Assembly (NCBI GenBank): GCA_000509105.1
Contig: BAIF02000111.1
Coordinates: forward strand, 62,001 to 126,000
Source: Clostridiales bacterium VE202-21
GTDB taxonomy: Bacteria; Bacillota; Clostridia; Lachnospirales; Lachnospiraceae
Length of the DNA stretch: 64,000 bases
Reading direction: 5' to 3'
Part shown: positions 25,530-34,412 of the stretch, in pieces
Layout: each line of letters starts with the position of its first letter
Position numbering within the stretch: the stretch's first letter is position 1
Made by a program: the position numbers and the translations under genes
Notes under the pieces: generated by a model
Told to the model about the DNA's origin: nothing
Database searches by the model: none
What the model saw: only the letters and a program-made list of their open reading frames with translations

Positions 25530-27365
25530 TTAAACATCTTCAATCTTCCCTAAAAGCTGCAGCGGCTCCTTTTTTAGGTTTTCTTTCATATAGCAGGACG
25601 AGATGATAAACGCCGCCAGAATTAAACCGCCTCCGGTTCCAACCGACAGTGCGATGCTGGGGCTTGCCCACTCTATGTCCGCCTCTGTGTCATTTGTTGT
25701 CACATTGCTGTAGGAAGTATCGAATACAGTGGCCGCATCGGCCTTCTTGGCGGCTGCTCCTGTGGCTTTCCATCCCGCTATGCTGCCCAGGATGCTGCCA
25801 GCCGCCGCAAGTACAAGTATTCCGGTCAGAATAGATCTGGAACACTGCCCCTTCGTTCTTCCAAGCAGACGCTCCACGGCGATCCTCTCCTGTTGTCCCG
25901 TTATGAACATACTTGAAAAGAACAGTAAAATCATGAGTGCCATGACGCCTCCGCTGACCAGGAATATCCATGACATCATCTTTCGCTTTTCAATCCCTTC
26001 CCGGAGCTGGGTATAGCCTTTGTCATAAAAGGTGATCTTCAGATCTTTTACCCCTTGTTTTTCCCATAGCTCCTGATATTGCTGTATTGTTCCGTTTGGA
26101 ATTTGGAAAGACGTGTTACCAACCTGCATGCGTCCATAGGCTACGATGTTATCTTTCCAGGAATTCTCGGGAACTGCGTTCCAGGGAATGACTACTTCAT
26201 ACATGCCGATTCCAAGGGAACCGGTACCGTAATCTTTGATTGTATAGATGCCCGCAATCTCATATTCCTGCTCGCTGAATACGGAATAAGGCTGGCCCTG
26301 TGCATTAATAAAGGAAAATCCATATCCGCTGCCCTTTGTTGAAAAGTTGTCCACCGGTGCATCCCGATAATTAGCATAAAACAGAGGCAGGGTTAGTTTG
26401 TCCCCCACGGACTTCTGAAGCAGCATTGCCAGCGTACTGGGAATCAGACACACCTTTGCGCCGTCCTGATATTCCTCTTCTGTGATATCCCTCCCCTCGG
26501 TGATAACGACCTCCTCCTGATAAAACGGCATCAGCAGCTTTGTGCTGTCTGTGGGCTGAACCGGTATGGCATGATCCAAATAGTCCTGCATATTTCCCGC
26601 CAGCAGCCATCGCTTTCCGCGTTCTGTTTCGTAGAACCCCTCCGTCACCTCATCAAATTCGTTTGATTCATTTATAGGATCATAGATCCTTTCTCCATCG
26701 AGAGTGTATTGTGTTGATAGGGTACCATTTGAAGGAACATATTCAATTTCCATCTCCCCGCTATCGCTGTTTTCTGTTTCCACACCGTGGGTAAAACCGT
26801 ACTGATTAAGCTGCATAATATAAGTCTTTCCCGCCTCGAACGTTCTGGGTTCCGGATTCTGGTGTTCGCAGACATAGATATAATCCCCCTCATTGACAGC
26901 GCCTTCCAACACCTTAACAATGCGCATCTTGACGGAATGATCCGCCGTTTCTGTTTTCAGAGGGGTTGCCTCCACGGTAAGCAGCCAGGTGCGCCCCACT
27001 CCCTGATAAAGCTCCTCTACATATGCTCCAAAATAGGGGCGCTGCCTTGGCTTATGTACATACCCCGCGCCTTCAAAGTCCAGCACCTCCTCTTTGATCC
27101 GCTCCCCCGCGGTTCTTGCGTTAAAGTACTGATACTCTTTCATTTTCGCATCCCATATCCCATAACCCCCGTTATCCTTTGTCTCCTGCTCCACGGTTCC
27201 TATGGTGGTAAATATTTTTTCGAATTCCTGAATTGCCGTTCTGCTCATGTTCCAGAGGTTTCCACCCAGTGCCAGGAAAAATGCCGAAACACCCATCAGA
27301 AGAAAAAACAGAAAACTCTTCAGGGGACTGCGGAGCATTTGTTTCATGCTGTAATAAAATGTCAT
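25530..27365 (-). CDS. FtsX/MacB-type ABC transporter permease
   Basis: The ATG at 27365 is preceded by GAGGTGG at good spacing; the GTG codons just upstream overlap that site. The 611-residue protein has one N-terminal helix (about 15-37), a large extracytoplasmic domain, and a C-terminal FtsX-like block with helices near 460-480, 510-535 and 580-600 (VERLLGRTKGQC is the usual cytoplasmic loop). It pairs with the ATPase 13 nt upstream and with the MerR-permease fusion as the likely second permease. MacB-type exporters move peptides, lipoproteins or drugs; no substrate can be named. Confidence 0.88.
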   Translation of the reverse strand: MTFYYSMKQMLRSPLKSFLFFLLMGVSAFFLALGGNLWNMSRTAIQEFEKIFTTIGTVEQETKDNGGYGIWDAKMKEYQYFNARTAGERIKEEVLDFEGAGYVHKPRQRPYFGAYVEELYQGVGRTWLLTVEATPLKTETADHSVKMRIVKVLEGAVNEGDYIYVCEHQNPEPRTFEAGKTYIMQLNQYGFTHGVETENSDSGEMEIEYVPSNGTLSTQYTLDGERIYDPINESNEFDEVTEGFYETERGKRWLLAGNMQDYLDHAIPVQPTDSTKLLMPFYQEEVVITEGRDITEEEYQDGAKVCLIPSTLAMLLQKSVGDKLTLPLFYANYRDAPVDNFSTKGSGYGFSFINAQGQPYSVFSEQEYEIAGIYTIKDYGTGSLGIGMYEVVIPWNAVPENSWKDNIVAYGRMQVGNTSFQIPNGTIQQYQELWEKQGVKDLKITFYDKGYTQLREGIEKRKMMSWIFLVSGGVMALMILLFFSSMFITGQQERIAVERLLGRTKGQCSRSILTGILVLAAAGSILGSIAGWKATGAAAKKADAATVFDTSYSNVTTNDTEADIEWASPSIALSVGTGGGLILAAFIISSCYMKENLKKEPLQLLGKIEDV

Positions 27366-27378
27366 GCCATACACCACC

Positions 27379-28056
27379 TCACTGATTTTCTACCGATATC
27401 ATTTTCCCGTCCTTCATGGTCATACGGATATCCGCCTGGTCTGCAATCAAAGAATTGTGTGTAACTATAATAACCACGTAATCTTTCTCATGTGCCAGTC
27501 TGAGCAGTAATTCGACTATATTCTCTTCATTTTCCGTATCCAGATTCCCTGTCGGCTCATCTGCCAGCAGAATCCTCCCACCGGCTGCCATAGCTCTTGC
27601 AATTGCCACTCTCTGCTGCTCCCCTCCGCTCATCATACGCGGATATTGGTTCAGGATCTTTTCTTCCAGACCTACTTCCTCCAGGCACAGGGCCGCCTTC
27701 TCTTTTGCCGTTTTGCGTGGGATTCCCTGGAGCTCCAGCGGATACATAACATTCTCCCAGGCGGTCAGCAGAGGAAATAAATGAAAGGCCTGATATACCA
27801 CTGACACTTCCTTCCGTCTGTATGCATCCCGGTCTATTTCCGCCAGATTTTCGCCGTCCACCAGGATTCTTCCTTTCCTGGGATGGTCAAGTCCGGCAAG
27901 CAGGGATAGAAAAGTACTTTTTCCGCTTCCTGATTCCCCGGTAACCGCATACATGTTACCGGACTCGAACGTACAGGATATCTGTTTTACCGCCTCAATT
28001 GTCTGAAATTTATTCTGATAAGAATAACTTACATCTTCTACTTTAATCCGTTCCAT
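27379..28056 (-). CDS. ABC transporter ATP-binding protein, MacB/LolD type
   Basis: The 225-residue ATPase has Walker A GESGSGKST, Q-loop VYQAFHLFPLL, signature MSGGEQQRVAIARA and Walker B LLADEPTGNLD, as in LolD/MacB/FtsE ATPases that pair with FtsX-type permeases. It lies 9 nt after the MerR-permease fusion and 13 nt before the other permease, forming one operon with both. Confidence 0.95.
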   Translation of the reverse strand: MERIKVEDVSYSYQNKFQTIEAVKQISCTFESGNMYAVTGESGSGKSTFLSLLAGLDHPRKGRILVDGENLAEIDRDAYRRKEVSVVYQAFHLFPLLTAWENVMYPLELQGIPRKTAKEKAALCLEEVGLEEKILNQYPRMMSGGEQQRVAIARAMAAGGRILLADEPTGNLDTENEENIVELLLRLAHEKDYVVIIVTHNSLIADQADIRMTMKDGKMISVENQ

Positions 28057-28065
28057 ATCTCCCTC

Positions 28066-29976
28066 TCAATCTCTGTGTGATAACACAGCTGCAACGCTGA
28101 ATCTTCCAAACATCCACATGGCAGCCGACGCGCCCAGTATATAGCAGATAAAAAACACAAGCCAGACAGACGCAATTGCTCCGATGCCGGCCCACCGCAA
28201 TATCAACCCTGTAGCTGCTCCCACAGCGCCGCCTGCCGCAGCCAGCAGAATATGTTCCGCCAAAAACAGTACCGTACACCGTCGTCTGCTCGTTCCAAGC
28301 GCCCGCATAATCGCGTACTCCTCCCGTCTGCCCTGAAGCAGTAAGTGGGATACGATATACCCCACCATAATCACTACAAGAAGGACAAAGGGCAGAAATC
28401 CCTGCAGCAGAGACAGGCTTTTTTCCAGACTAGTGACCGACCGGATAAAGATCACATCATCTACCCTGACCCCGGCCCCGGCATAAGAGAAAGTCGAGCC
28501 CGGAACCACCGTCTGAAACCCGGCGTCCTTTAATTCCTGTTTTAATTCATTGAGCTTCATGGAATCCTTTACCAGAAAGGACAGGGAAGATGCAAAATAT
28601 GTCTGGTCATTCTGCTTATAAATCTCTTTTACAGCATCCAGAGGGAATAAAATATCCGGCACATTTACCTCTTCATCAGTTCCGCTGGAATCCCACATTC
28701 CGACGACTTCCATACTTACCTGCCGGAGATCCTTTATTTCTAATCCTATTCCGGAAAGCAGCAACTGGTAGTGCTGCAGTGAAAGGGGGAGCTGGCTCCC
28801 AAGTTCTTTATCTATGGATGCTTGATTCACGATACAGACATCCTGGCTTTTCTGGAATGCATCCCAATCCCAGCCTTCGCTCCACTTGATATCTTCTTCT
28901 TCCAGGCCCTCAATACATTCCGGACGGTTCAATCCCTGAATCCAGAGATCTTGTAAGTTTTCGGCATTCTCCTGCGGAAGGCGCCCCAAAAGCTTTGCCC
29001 CTTCCACAATCTCTTTTGTGTATGAGGATCCGTAAACCGCATCGAGAACCCGCGGCTGTATGAACAGGCCCGAATTGGAATCCCCGCTCACGTTCCAGAT
29101 CTGTACCGATATAGGGAGCCTTTCCGGTAATTCATCGAGCTGTTGTTTTGTACTGGTCAGATTGCCCAGATAAAGAGCCATTACAATAACCGTCAGCAGG
29201 CTGATCAGGATATTGAGGATACTTTTTTTGTAATGACGCCGTATATTTACTAGAATTGTATGTATTCCCTGATAAAAACTCCTTCTCTTTTCCGGGATTT
29301 CTTTCTTGATAGACTCTTCATTTTCCCTCATACAAAGTATCCGTGTTGACGCTTTCTTTGTCTCCTCACTGTCCTCCAGCACTCTGGCCGCTGTATAGAC
29401 GGTTCCGTCCAGTGTGAATATAGGGTACATACCGGATTTTACCATCTGAAACTTCATCCCGCGGTCTGATGCATATTTACGCAGTACAGCCTCAAACATA
29501 CCGGCCGTGTTCACGGCTTCATCTGCATTAAATGAAAACCTCCGCTGCTGTTCTTCCATGGCCACCCGCTTGTAATCGTCCGCAATCTTTGCGAATATGC
29601 TTCCGTTTCGGGACATGGTTTCCATTTTTTCAAGATAAGCATCCACGTCCACCTGATCCGATTGATCCTTATGGATACTCGTGCAGACTTCAATCGCCGC
29701 CTGCAGCTGTTTCTGCTGCTTCAGCAGATTTTCCTGCTGGCGTGCAACGGCCTCTTTTAGGGGAATCTCCTCCTTCAGTACATTCTCAATCTCTTTCAGG
29801 GGCATATCCAGCATCCGCAGCATCTTAATCAGCTTCAAACGCCGGATATCTTCTTCTGAATAATCCCTGTATGCATTGCCGGTTTCCCTTGCAGGTTCCA
29901 ACAGCCCCTGCCGCTCATAGTAGCGAATATTCTGTCTGGATATTCCGGTCAGTTCCTCCGCTTGTTTCGTATTCAA
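28066..29976 (-). CDS. MerR regulator fused to FtsX-type ABC permease
   Basis: One 636-residue frame joins two unrelated functions. Residues 1-70 are a MerR winged helix (EELTGISRQNIRYYERQGLL, then DYSEEDIRRLKLIKMLR); 75-100 is a Gln/Lys-rich helix like MerR dimerisation coiled coils; 100-240 is a soluble part. A helix at 252-272 leads to an extracytoplasmic domain (about 275-520), then an FtsX-like block with helices near 525-547, 570-595 and 600-622 and the loop EEYAIMRALGTSRRR. The frame is continuous with no break between the parts. A promoter of MerR type precedes it. I infer a membrane-anchored regulator that couples exporter state to its own expression. Confidence 0.93.
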   Translation of the reverse strand: MNTKQAEELTGISRQNIRYYERQGLLEPARETGNAYRDYSEEDIRRLKLIKMLRMLDMPLKEIENVLKEEIPLKEAVARQQENLLKQQKQLQAAIEVCTSIHKDQSDQVDVDAYLEKMETMSRNGSIFAKIADDYKRVAMEEQQRRFSFNADEAVNTAGMFEAVLRKYASDRGMKFQMVKSGMYPIFTLDGTVYTAARVLEDSEETKKASTRILCMRENEESIKKEIPEKRRSFYQGIHTILVNIRRHYKKSILNILISLLTVIVMALYLGNLTSTKQQLDELPERLPISVQIWNVSGDSNSGLFIQPRVLDAVYGSSYTKEIVEGAKLLGRLPQENAENLQDLWIQGLNRPECIEGLEEEDIKWSEGWDWDAFQKSQDVCIVNQASIDKELGSQLPLSLQHYQLLLSGIGLEIKDLRQVSMEVVGMWDSSGTDEEVNVPDILFPLDAVKEIYKQNDQTYFASSLSFLVKDSMKLNELKQELKDAGFQTVVPGSTFSYAGAGVRVDDVIFIRSVTSLEKSLSLLQGFLPFVLLVVIMVGYIVSHLLLQGRREEYAIMRALGTSRRRCTVLFLAEHILLAAAGGAVGAATGLILRWAGIGAIASVWLVFFICYILGASAAMWMFGRFSVAAVLSHRD

Positions 29977-30026
29977 ACATCCACCCCCTCGTCTGGTTGC
30001 ATTCTGTTATCTGAATGCTTTTATTT

Positions 30027-30057
30027 ATAATAGGGTGTATAACTGGTATACAGTCAA
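30027..30057 (-). promoter_or_regulatory. MerR-type promoter with 19-bp spacer and internal dyad
   Basis: Minus-strand TTGACT (30052-30057) and TATTAT (30027-30032) are 19 bp apart. The spacer contains the inverted repeat TGTATA-N5-TATACA (30036-30052). A spacer of 19-20 bp with a dyad inside is the hallmark of promoters activated by MerR regulators through DNA twisting. It drives the MerR-permease operon, implying autoregulation. The rest of 29977-30325 holds only this and the MarR promoter. Confidence 0.8.
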
Positions 30058-30232
30058 GTCTTTTCCGAAATTTTCTTACTTTTCTTTCCGGGCGCGCCGC
30101 TATTACCACATATTTTTTAATTTCCGGACACTTTATATGTCCCCTCAATTTTTTTTACGCTCTAAAACATTCTTATTCAAAATTTAATTTATTGCCGCGG
30201 AGATTTTTTAGAAAATTTATTTAGTACAGTAC

Positions 30233-30283
30233 TTGACAAATTAATAGTCAGGTACTATACTAATATTTGTCAGGTACATGACT
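30233..30283 (+). promoter_or_regulatory. marR-type operon promoter with repeated operator words
   Basis: TTGACA (30233-30238) and TATACT (30256-30261) are 17 bp apart. GTCAGGTAC occurs twice (30247-30255 and 30269-30277), 22 bp apart, that is two helical turns. The second is part of the near-palindrome GTCAGGTACATGAC. A related GTACAGTAC lies just upstream. This fits repression by the MarR protein encoded next. Confidence 0.75.
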
Positions 30284-30325
30284 TTTATGAGATATCCAGC
30301 ACGATTTACAGGAAAGGAGAAAAAA

Positions 30326-30970
30326 ATGAACGAATTAAAATCAACGATAATAGAACAGCTCCAACAGCTTCAGATGCTGATGCATCGCACAACAGTTGCC
30401 TCTTTTACGGGGAACGGCAGAGGCCGGAATCCTCTCAGGGGACAGGGCCGTGTATTGGCTATGCTGAAGATTAAGCCGGAAATCAGCCAGAGAGACCTTA
30501 CTTATCTTCTGGGCATGAGTAAGCAGTCAATTGCAGAACTGCTTCTTAAACTGGAAAAGAATGAGTTCATCACCCGTCATCCCTCAGAGAATGATAAACG
30601 GGTGATGATTATAGAACTCACAGAAAAAGGGGAAAAAGCCGCCGGAAGCTTTGATGACAGCGTGCCCGATTCAGCCGTGATTCTGGATTGCCTGGAGAAG
30701 GAGGAACTCGGCAGATTCAGCGATTATCTTGGGCGCATTATCAAACGATGCGAAGAACAATTCCCGAATGAGGACTTTGAGCAACGGCACAGGGCAATGC
30801 GGGAATTTATGGCACAGCGTAACCCATGTTCCTGCGATCATTTAGACGGACGCACAGCGGAAATGCGCGACAAGCGGCAAAACGCACGCGGCAATGGCTT
30901 TAGTGACAGCAGCACCAGAAAAGGCACACGGCGGCGGGCCGGAAGGGAAGACACAGCCGGCAGACCATAA
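30326..30970 (+). CDS. MarR family transcriptional regulator
   Basis: The ATG at 30326 follows AAAGGAG; the frame upstream overlaps the promoter. The 214-residue protein has a MarR winged helix (about residues 40-120: QRDLTYLLGMSKQSIAELLLKLEKN and the wing HPSENDKRVMIIELTEKG). After about residue 155 there is an unusual hydrophilic, Arg-rich tail with CSCDH near its start. The CDF transporter follows by 32 nt, so the ligand may be a metal ion or a stress that changes metal handling. The operator repeats suggest autorepression. Confidence 0.88.
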   Translation: MNELKSTIIEQLQQLQMLMHRTTVASFTGNGRGRNPLRGQGRVLAMLKIKPEISQRDLTYLLGMSKQSIAELLLKLEKNEFITRHPSENDKRVMIIELTEKGEKAAGSFDDSVPDSAVILDCLEKEELGRFSDYLGRIIKRCEEQFPNEDFEQRHRAMREFMAQRNPCSCDHLDGRTAEMRDKRQNARGNGFSDSSTRKGTRRRAGREDTAGRP

Positions 30971-31002
30971 ATTTTCAGATAGAAAAAGAAGGAGGAGTAC
31001 AA

Positions 31003-31956
31003 ATGCAGCCAGATAGGAAATACAGCCCCCGCCTACAGATAGGACAGAGGGTTGGAATTGCAGGAATCCTTGTAAATGCCGTACTTTTTATCGCTAAGTG
31101 TGCCATGGGGTACCTTGGAAACAGCGTATCTGTTCTTGCAGATGCAACAAATAATTTAATGGACTGTGCCTCTTCTCTTGCCACCCTTATTGGTTTTAAG
31201 ATGTGTGCGAAACCAGCGGATGAGCATCACCCGAACGGGCATGGGAGAATGGAATATATCAGTGGATTTGTTGTTTCTTTTTTTATCATCTCCGCAGCAT
31301 TATCTTTTGGCAAAAAAGCGGTTCTGAGGATTATCAAGCCCCAGGCGGCGGATATGCCCCCGGAATTATTTTGGATTCCTATTACGGCAATCGTGCTGAA
31401 GCTGTGCCTAGCATTTTATACGAAATATTTAAATAAGAAGGTAGGCTCAGCTGCCCTCGGTGCCATGTTCAAAGATAGTATCTCTGATGCCGCATTGACC
31501 GTAATGACGATGATATCACTGCTGCTCTCTCCACTTACCGCTCTCCCTCTGGACGGGATAATCAGCCTCATAATTTCGGGAGTGATTTTGTGGTCGGGCA
31601 TTACCTCCTTTGTGGAACATCTGGATCTGCTGATCGGGAGAGGACAGGATGAAAAAATGAATGATCAGATTTCCCGCATCGTTTTAGCCGACAGAAATAT
31701 CTTCTGCAGTATCTTGTCTATTGTAACATTCGACTACGGTCCGGAGAAACAATTCGCCTTTATCCAGGTTGCTTTGCATAACGGCCTATCGCCGGAAACC
31801 GCACAGGCAGAAGTCAGAAATATCATACAGGAACTCAAATCTGCACTGGATCTCGATGCCACTATTTATTGGGATTCTAAAATCGGCGGGCAGTATGAGA
31901 TGCTCCTGCCTTACAGTAAGGAGAATACTGCACTTCTGCCGAGCTATAATCCGTAA
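31003..31956 (+). CDS. Cation diffusion facilitator metal transporter
   Basis: The 317-residue protein shows the CDF plan: about six helices, the first metal-site motif ADATNNLMD in helix 2 (here Asn replaces one usual acidic or His position), HHPNGHGRMEY between helices 2 and 3, and the FKDSISDAA motif in helix 5, followed by a cytoplasmic ferredoxin-like C-terminal domain. It would export divalent metal by H+ antiport. Manganese, iron or zinc cannot be separated from sequence alone. AAGGAGGAG precedes the ATG. It is co-transcribed with marR. Confidence 0.92.
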   Translation: MQPDRKYSPRLQIGQRVGIAGILVNAVLFIAKCAMGYLGNSVSVLADATNNLMDCASSLATLIGFKMCAKPADEHHPNGHGRMEYISGFVVSFFIISAALSFGKKAVLRIIKPQAADMPPELFWIPITAIVLKLCLAFYTKYLNKKVGSAALGAMFKDSISDAALTVMTMISLLLSPLTALPLDGIISLIISGVILWSGITSFVEHLDLLIGRGQDEKMNDQISRIVLADRNIFCSILSIVTFDYGPEKQFAFIQVALHNGLSPETAQAEVRNIIQELKSALDLDATIYWDSKIGGQYEMLLPYSKENTALLPSYNP

Positions 31957-32045
31957 TCCCGGCCTCTTCGTTCGGATATTTTCCGGAATATAGCTGGTCG
32001 GCGGCAAAAATACAGATCAGCAGCACGCGGGTTTTCGTCTATCCC

Positions 32046-32357
32046 CTACAACTTTTTCCACACTGCCTGAATATCTTTGAGATCCATCTGCTTTTCGATC
32101 TGGTTAACGATTTTATCGCTGCTTACATTTGCTACATTCACTTTGCCGTAATCGATCCAGACATAACAAACAAAGCATAAGACACCCAGCGTCAGACGGA
32201 AGAAAAAGGTGCTTTTAGGCCTTTCCTCTGCATCGTCATACAGGTCATGATAAATATGTCCATACCTGGGGTGCACAGCGGGAATAAAGCTGTCCTCATT
32301 GTAAAGCCTTCTGGTCTGCCTTAGAAGCTGGCGGCGTCTTTCTTCTGATTCGTTCAT
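32046..32357 (-). CDS. Conserved-looking small membrane protein, unknown function
   Basis: The 103-residue protein has a charged N-terminal half (EERRRQLLRQTRRLYNE), one transmembrane helix at about residues 50-70 (TFFFRLTLGVLCFVCYVWI) and a short polar outer part ending KQMDLKDIQAVWKKL. I do not recognise a family. A GGAGGT site precedes the ATG, supporting translation. It follows the his operon terminator and converges with the CDF gene. Confidence 0.7.
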   Translation of the reverse strand: MNESEERRRQLLRQTRRLYNEDSFIPAVHPRYGHIYHDLYDDAEERPKSTFFFRLTLGVLCFVCYVWIDYGKVNVANVSSDKIVNQIEKQMDLKDIQAVWKKL

Positions 32358-32413
32358 AATCTATGTACCTCCTTTTGGATTTCTTGTTAAGCTGCCCTTA
32401 GGGCGCACAGAAA

Positions 32414-32448
32414 AGGGCATATGATATGTCTACCATATCATATGCCCT
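32414..32448 (-). terminator. his operon terminator
   Basis: AGGGCATATGATATG (32414-32428) pairs perfectly with CATATCATATGCCCT (32434-32448). On the minus strand the stem is followed by TTTTC, about 50 nt after the hisIE stop. Confidence 0.85.
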
Positions 32449-32499
32449 GCCAAAAACAGTTAGAACTCTCTATCCAGGAGTGTTGTGGATCCATTCATG

Positions 32500-33783
32500 T
32501 TATCTGTCCGCAAGCTCGTTTGTTATATCATCCCAGGTAATTCCCCGTTCCACCATAAGTACCATCGCATGGTACAAAAAATCAGACATTTCGTATTTGA
32601 TCTCCTCGGGATTCGGATTCTTTGCCGCAATCACAAGCTCTGTCGCCTCTTCGCCAATCTTTTTCAGGATCTTATCAATCCCCTTATCGAAAAGATAATT
32701 GGTATAAGAACCTTCCTTCGGATTCTCTTTTCTGTCCATAATCGTCGAATAGACGGCTTCAAATACCTGAAGCGGATTCTTTCCGTCGTATTCACTGCCT
32801 ACAATCGGCTGGAAGAAACAAGTGCTGTTTCCCGTATGGCAGGCCGCTCCGACCTGTTCTACCTTGGCAAGCAGCGTGTCTTTATCACAGTCGATCGTCA
32901 TCGTCTTTACATACTGGTAATGACCGGATGTCTCGCCCTTTACCCACTGTTTTTTCCTGCTTCTGCTAAAATATGTCATCCTGCCAGACTTGACCGTATG
33001 GTCAAAGGCCTCTTCATCCATATACGCCATCATCAGGACCTCATTCGTTTTATAATCCTGCACAATGACAGGCAGCAGCCCGTCTGAATTCAATTTAAAC
33101 TCAGAAAAATCCATCATGCTTTCAAAAGATGTCATCCGGATCCCTTCCGCAGCGCAGACATTTTTAAAGGCATTAAAATCCATATCCGCCTGACTGATAA
33201 ACAGGCCCGATACACCTTTCACGCCGTCGCACTTCAATATTTTAAGGATCTCGTCCTGTTCCATCGTGTCCGTTACGACAACACACGGAATCTGTGTCAC
33301 ATTCATAACCGAATTTAAATCCAGCCTGTGCATGAAAATGATCTCCGTACTGTACTCTTCGATCAGATGCTGCTGTTTAAACAGCGCGTCAAAATCGTTC
33401 AGAGATACCGCGATCCTTTCTTTGCCGAATCGTTTGGATACGTCCTCAATCAGGTCGATGGAAAGGTGCTTGGAAAAGTTCAGCATGGCGCGCTTTGCAC
33501 CCGCATAGAGAATCTTCTTTACATCCTCCTGCCTGCGGATATTCCCGCCGGCCACCATCGGAATGCTGATGACGCGGTTAATCCTTTTCATCAGGTCAAT
33601 GGATTCCTCGTGCTCCTCATCTGAATTGGACAGATCAAATATGATCAGCTCATCCGCCCCCATATCTCCGTAATGCCTTGCAAGGGACACCACATCGTCC
33701 GCGATCACTTCTCTATCATCAAACCATTTTACAGCTTTCCCTCCGTCAATAAATATACAAGGGGTCAATCTCTTATAACTCAT
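32500..33783 (-). CDS. hisIE: HisF-like barrel fused to HisI cyclohydrolase and HisE pyrophosphatase
   Basis: The 427-residue protein is longer than usual HisIE (about 200). Residues 1-215 resemble the HisF/HisA barrel (LTPCIFIDGGKAVKW, GADELIIFDLS, IPMVAGGNIRRQEDVKKIL), but the HisF catalytic Asp residues are gone: CLDV is CIFI and AIDAK is AVSLN. Residues 225-330 are HisI, with MMAYMDEEAF, GRMTYFSRSRKKQW, the Cys/His metal site and CHTGNSTCF. Residues 335-427 are HisE (KKIGEEATELVIAAKN). HisE and HisI do steps 2 and 3 of histidine synthesis; the barrel is probably structural or regulatory. It is the last gene of the operon. Confidence 0.93.
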   Translation of the reverse strand: MSYKRLTPCIFIDGGKAVKWFDDREVIADDVVSLARHYGDMGADELIIFDLSNSDEEHEESIDLMKRINRVISIPMVAGGNIRRQEDVKKILYAGAKRAMLNFSKHLSIDLIEDVSKRFGKERIAVSLNDFDALFKQQHLIEEYSTEIIFMHRLDLNSVMNVTQIPCVVVTDTMEQDEILKILKCDGVKGVSGLFISQADMDFNAFKNVCAAEGIRMTSFESMMDFSEFKLNSDGLLPVIVQDYKTNEVLMMAYMDEEAFDHTVKSGRMTYFSRSRKKQWVKGETSGHYQYVKTMTIDCDKDTLLAKVEQVGAACHTGNSTCFFQPIVGSEYDGKNPLQVFEAVYSTIMDRKENPKEGSYTNYLFDKGIDKILKKIGEEATELVIAAKNPNPEEIKYEMSDFLYHAMVLMVERGITWDDITNELADR

Positions 33784-33797
33784 TTATCCACTCTCCT

Positions 33798-34388
33798 TTA
33801 CAGGCTGCCCTTTGTAGACCAAACCTCTTTCATTCTCGGCTCTTCCATGGTAGCCGCATCCAGTGCTTTACCAAACGCTTTGAACAGGGCCTCCGCCATA
33901 TGATGGTTGTTGCCTCCGTCCAGAATTTTTAGATGCAGGTTCATTGCTGCACTGTATGAAACCGCATAAAAAAACTCCTTCACCATTTCCGTATCCAGCC
34001 CGCCGATCTTCTCCACCGTAAACCCGACCTGATAGTTCAGATACGGGCGTCCTGAAAGATCCACCGCACACAAAGCAAGTGTCTCATCCATGGGAAGCAT
34101 AAAACTGCCATAGCGCTTGATTCCCGCTTTATCTCCAAGGGCATTGGCGACTGCCTGTCCCAGCGCGATACCAGTGTCCTCAACCGTATGATGACAGTCC
34201 ACTTCCAGATCCCCCTTAACCTCTACTTCCAGGTCAAATAGGCCGTGTCTCGCAAAACCGTCCAGCATATGGTCAAAAAAAGCAATTCCCGTATCAATCC
34301 TGCTGCACCCTTTTCCGTCCAGACAAATTGTCAGGTTTATCTCTGTTTCCTTTGTTTTTCTCATGCAGCTGCCTGTCCTGTCCATCAT
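33798..34388 (-). CDS. hisB: Imidazoleglycerol-phosphate dehydratase
   Basis: The 196-residue protein carries the two metal-binding His clusters, CHHTVEDTGIALGQ and NNHHMAEALFKAF, and the FFDHML segment. It removes water from imidazoleglycerol phosphate in step 6 of histidine synthesis. GGGAGGG precedes adjacent ATG codons. It is the monofunctional form, without a HisB phosphatase domain. Confidence 0.97.
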   Translation of the reverse strand: MMDRTGSCMRKTKETEINLTICLDGKGCSRIDTGIAFFDHMLDGFARHGLFDLEVEVKGDLEVDCHHTVEDTGIALGQAVANALGDKAGIKRYGSFMLPMDETLALCAVDLSGRPYLNYQVGFTVEKIGGLDTEMVKEFFYAVSYSAAMNLHLKILDGGNNHHMAEALFKAFGKALDAATMEEPRMKEVWSTKGSL

Positions 34389-34412
34389 ACATCCCTCCCA
34401 TTTTAATCCTAT

